Positions 63,953 through 64,000 of a stretch of 64,000 nt of DNA are shown piece after piece (within the stretch, counting starts at the first letter, position 1; the number at the start of each line of letters is the position of its first letter). Below the pieces are notes generated by a model, which was given only the letters and a program-made list of their open reading frames with translations, did not search any database and was not told the DNA's origin. Where the stretch lies: positions 1,720,930-1,784,929 of the forward strand of contig NZ_KZ614146.1 of NCBI RefSeq assembly GCF_002886185.1, given 5' to 3'. Origin of the DNA: Salipaludibacillus neizhouensis. GTDB lineage: Bacteria > Bacillota > Bacilli > Bacillales > Salisediminibacteriaceae. Made by a program: the position numbers and the translations under genes.

Positions 63953-64000
63953 TCTGAGAAACAAAACTTCAAAGCATCATTTATATAAAAGGGTACTGTA

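Overview
The window looks like the chromosome of a low-GC, endospore-forming Bacillaceae. Evidence is SpoVIF, CotS-type spore-coat proteins with a ytdA/ytcAB-like sugar-nucleotide locus, AddAB rather than RecBCD, strong AAGGAGG ribosome sites with ATG/GTG/TTG starts, and T-tailed intrinsic terminators. Gene content resembles the Virgibacillus/Oceanobacillus part of the family, but that placement is inference. No rRNA, tRNA or CRISPR array was seen.

Layout. 1-1.7 kb: end of an M20 peptidase, a LOG-family remnant, spoVIF and a small unknown. 2.0-6.6 kb: nasBC, assimilatory nitrate reductase, without nitrite reductase nearby. 7.0-8.8 kb: two frameshifted genes. 9-19.3 kb: a spore-surface glycan locus with a tandem duplication of a CotS kinase/glycosyltransferase cassette (first kinase broken), an IS110 element between the last glycosyltransferase and its terminator, then ytcB, ytcA and ytdA homologues for UDP-uronate supply. 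19.4-23.4 kb: AlkC, methylmalonyl-CoA epimerase, an IS605-type tnpB split by composite repeats, and an amidase remnant. 23.7-32 kb: ABC exporter, a second-type aconitase, two overlapping tiny genes, TVP38 protein, FAD monooxygenase and an ArAE-like membrane protein. 32-44 kb: addB-addA-sbcD-sbcC, a compact double-strand-break repair and exonuclease operon. 44-47 kb: aceB-aceA, glyoxylate shunt. 47-56 kb: ABC-F protein, a short leader-like ORF, unknown proteins, a decayed adhE behind two Rex operators, an acetyltransferase, a gamma-glutamylcyclotransferase-like protein and a GNAT. 56.5-60.2 kb: a cobalamin riboswitch controlling a B12-independent ribonucleotide reductase, nrdAB. 60.4-64 kb: a PNPOx-UbiA fusion with an in-frame stop, Ohr and a membrane-anchored MsrAB.

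Two themes run through the window. One is gene decay: at least five genes carry frameshifts or stops, several of them in homopolymers, so sequencing error has to be separated from real pseudogenes. The other is a family of dispersed intergenic repeats with small hairpins (about 6.7, 22.1, 25.5, 30.8, 53.0, 60.2 and 63.8 kb) whose stems vary with compensating changes. The most system-like signals are the IS110 element with a probable bridge-RNA region, the tnpB omega-RNA end, the B12-switch/nrdAB pair, and the duplicated kinase/glycosyltransferase cassette with conserved C-terminal tails.
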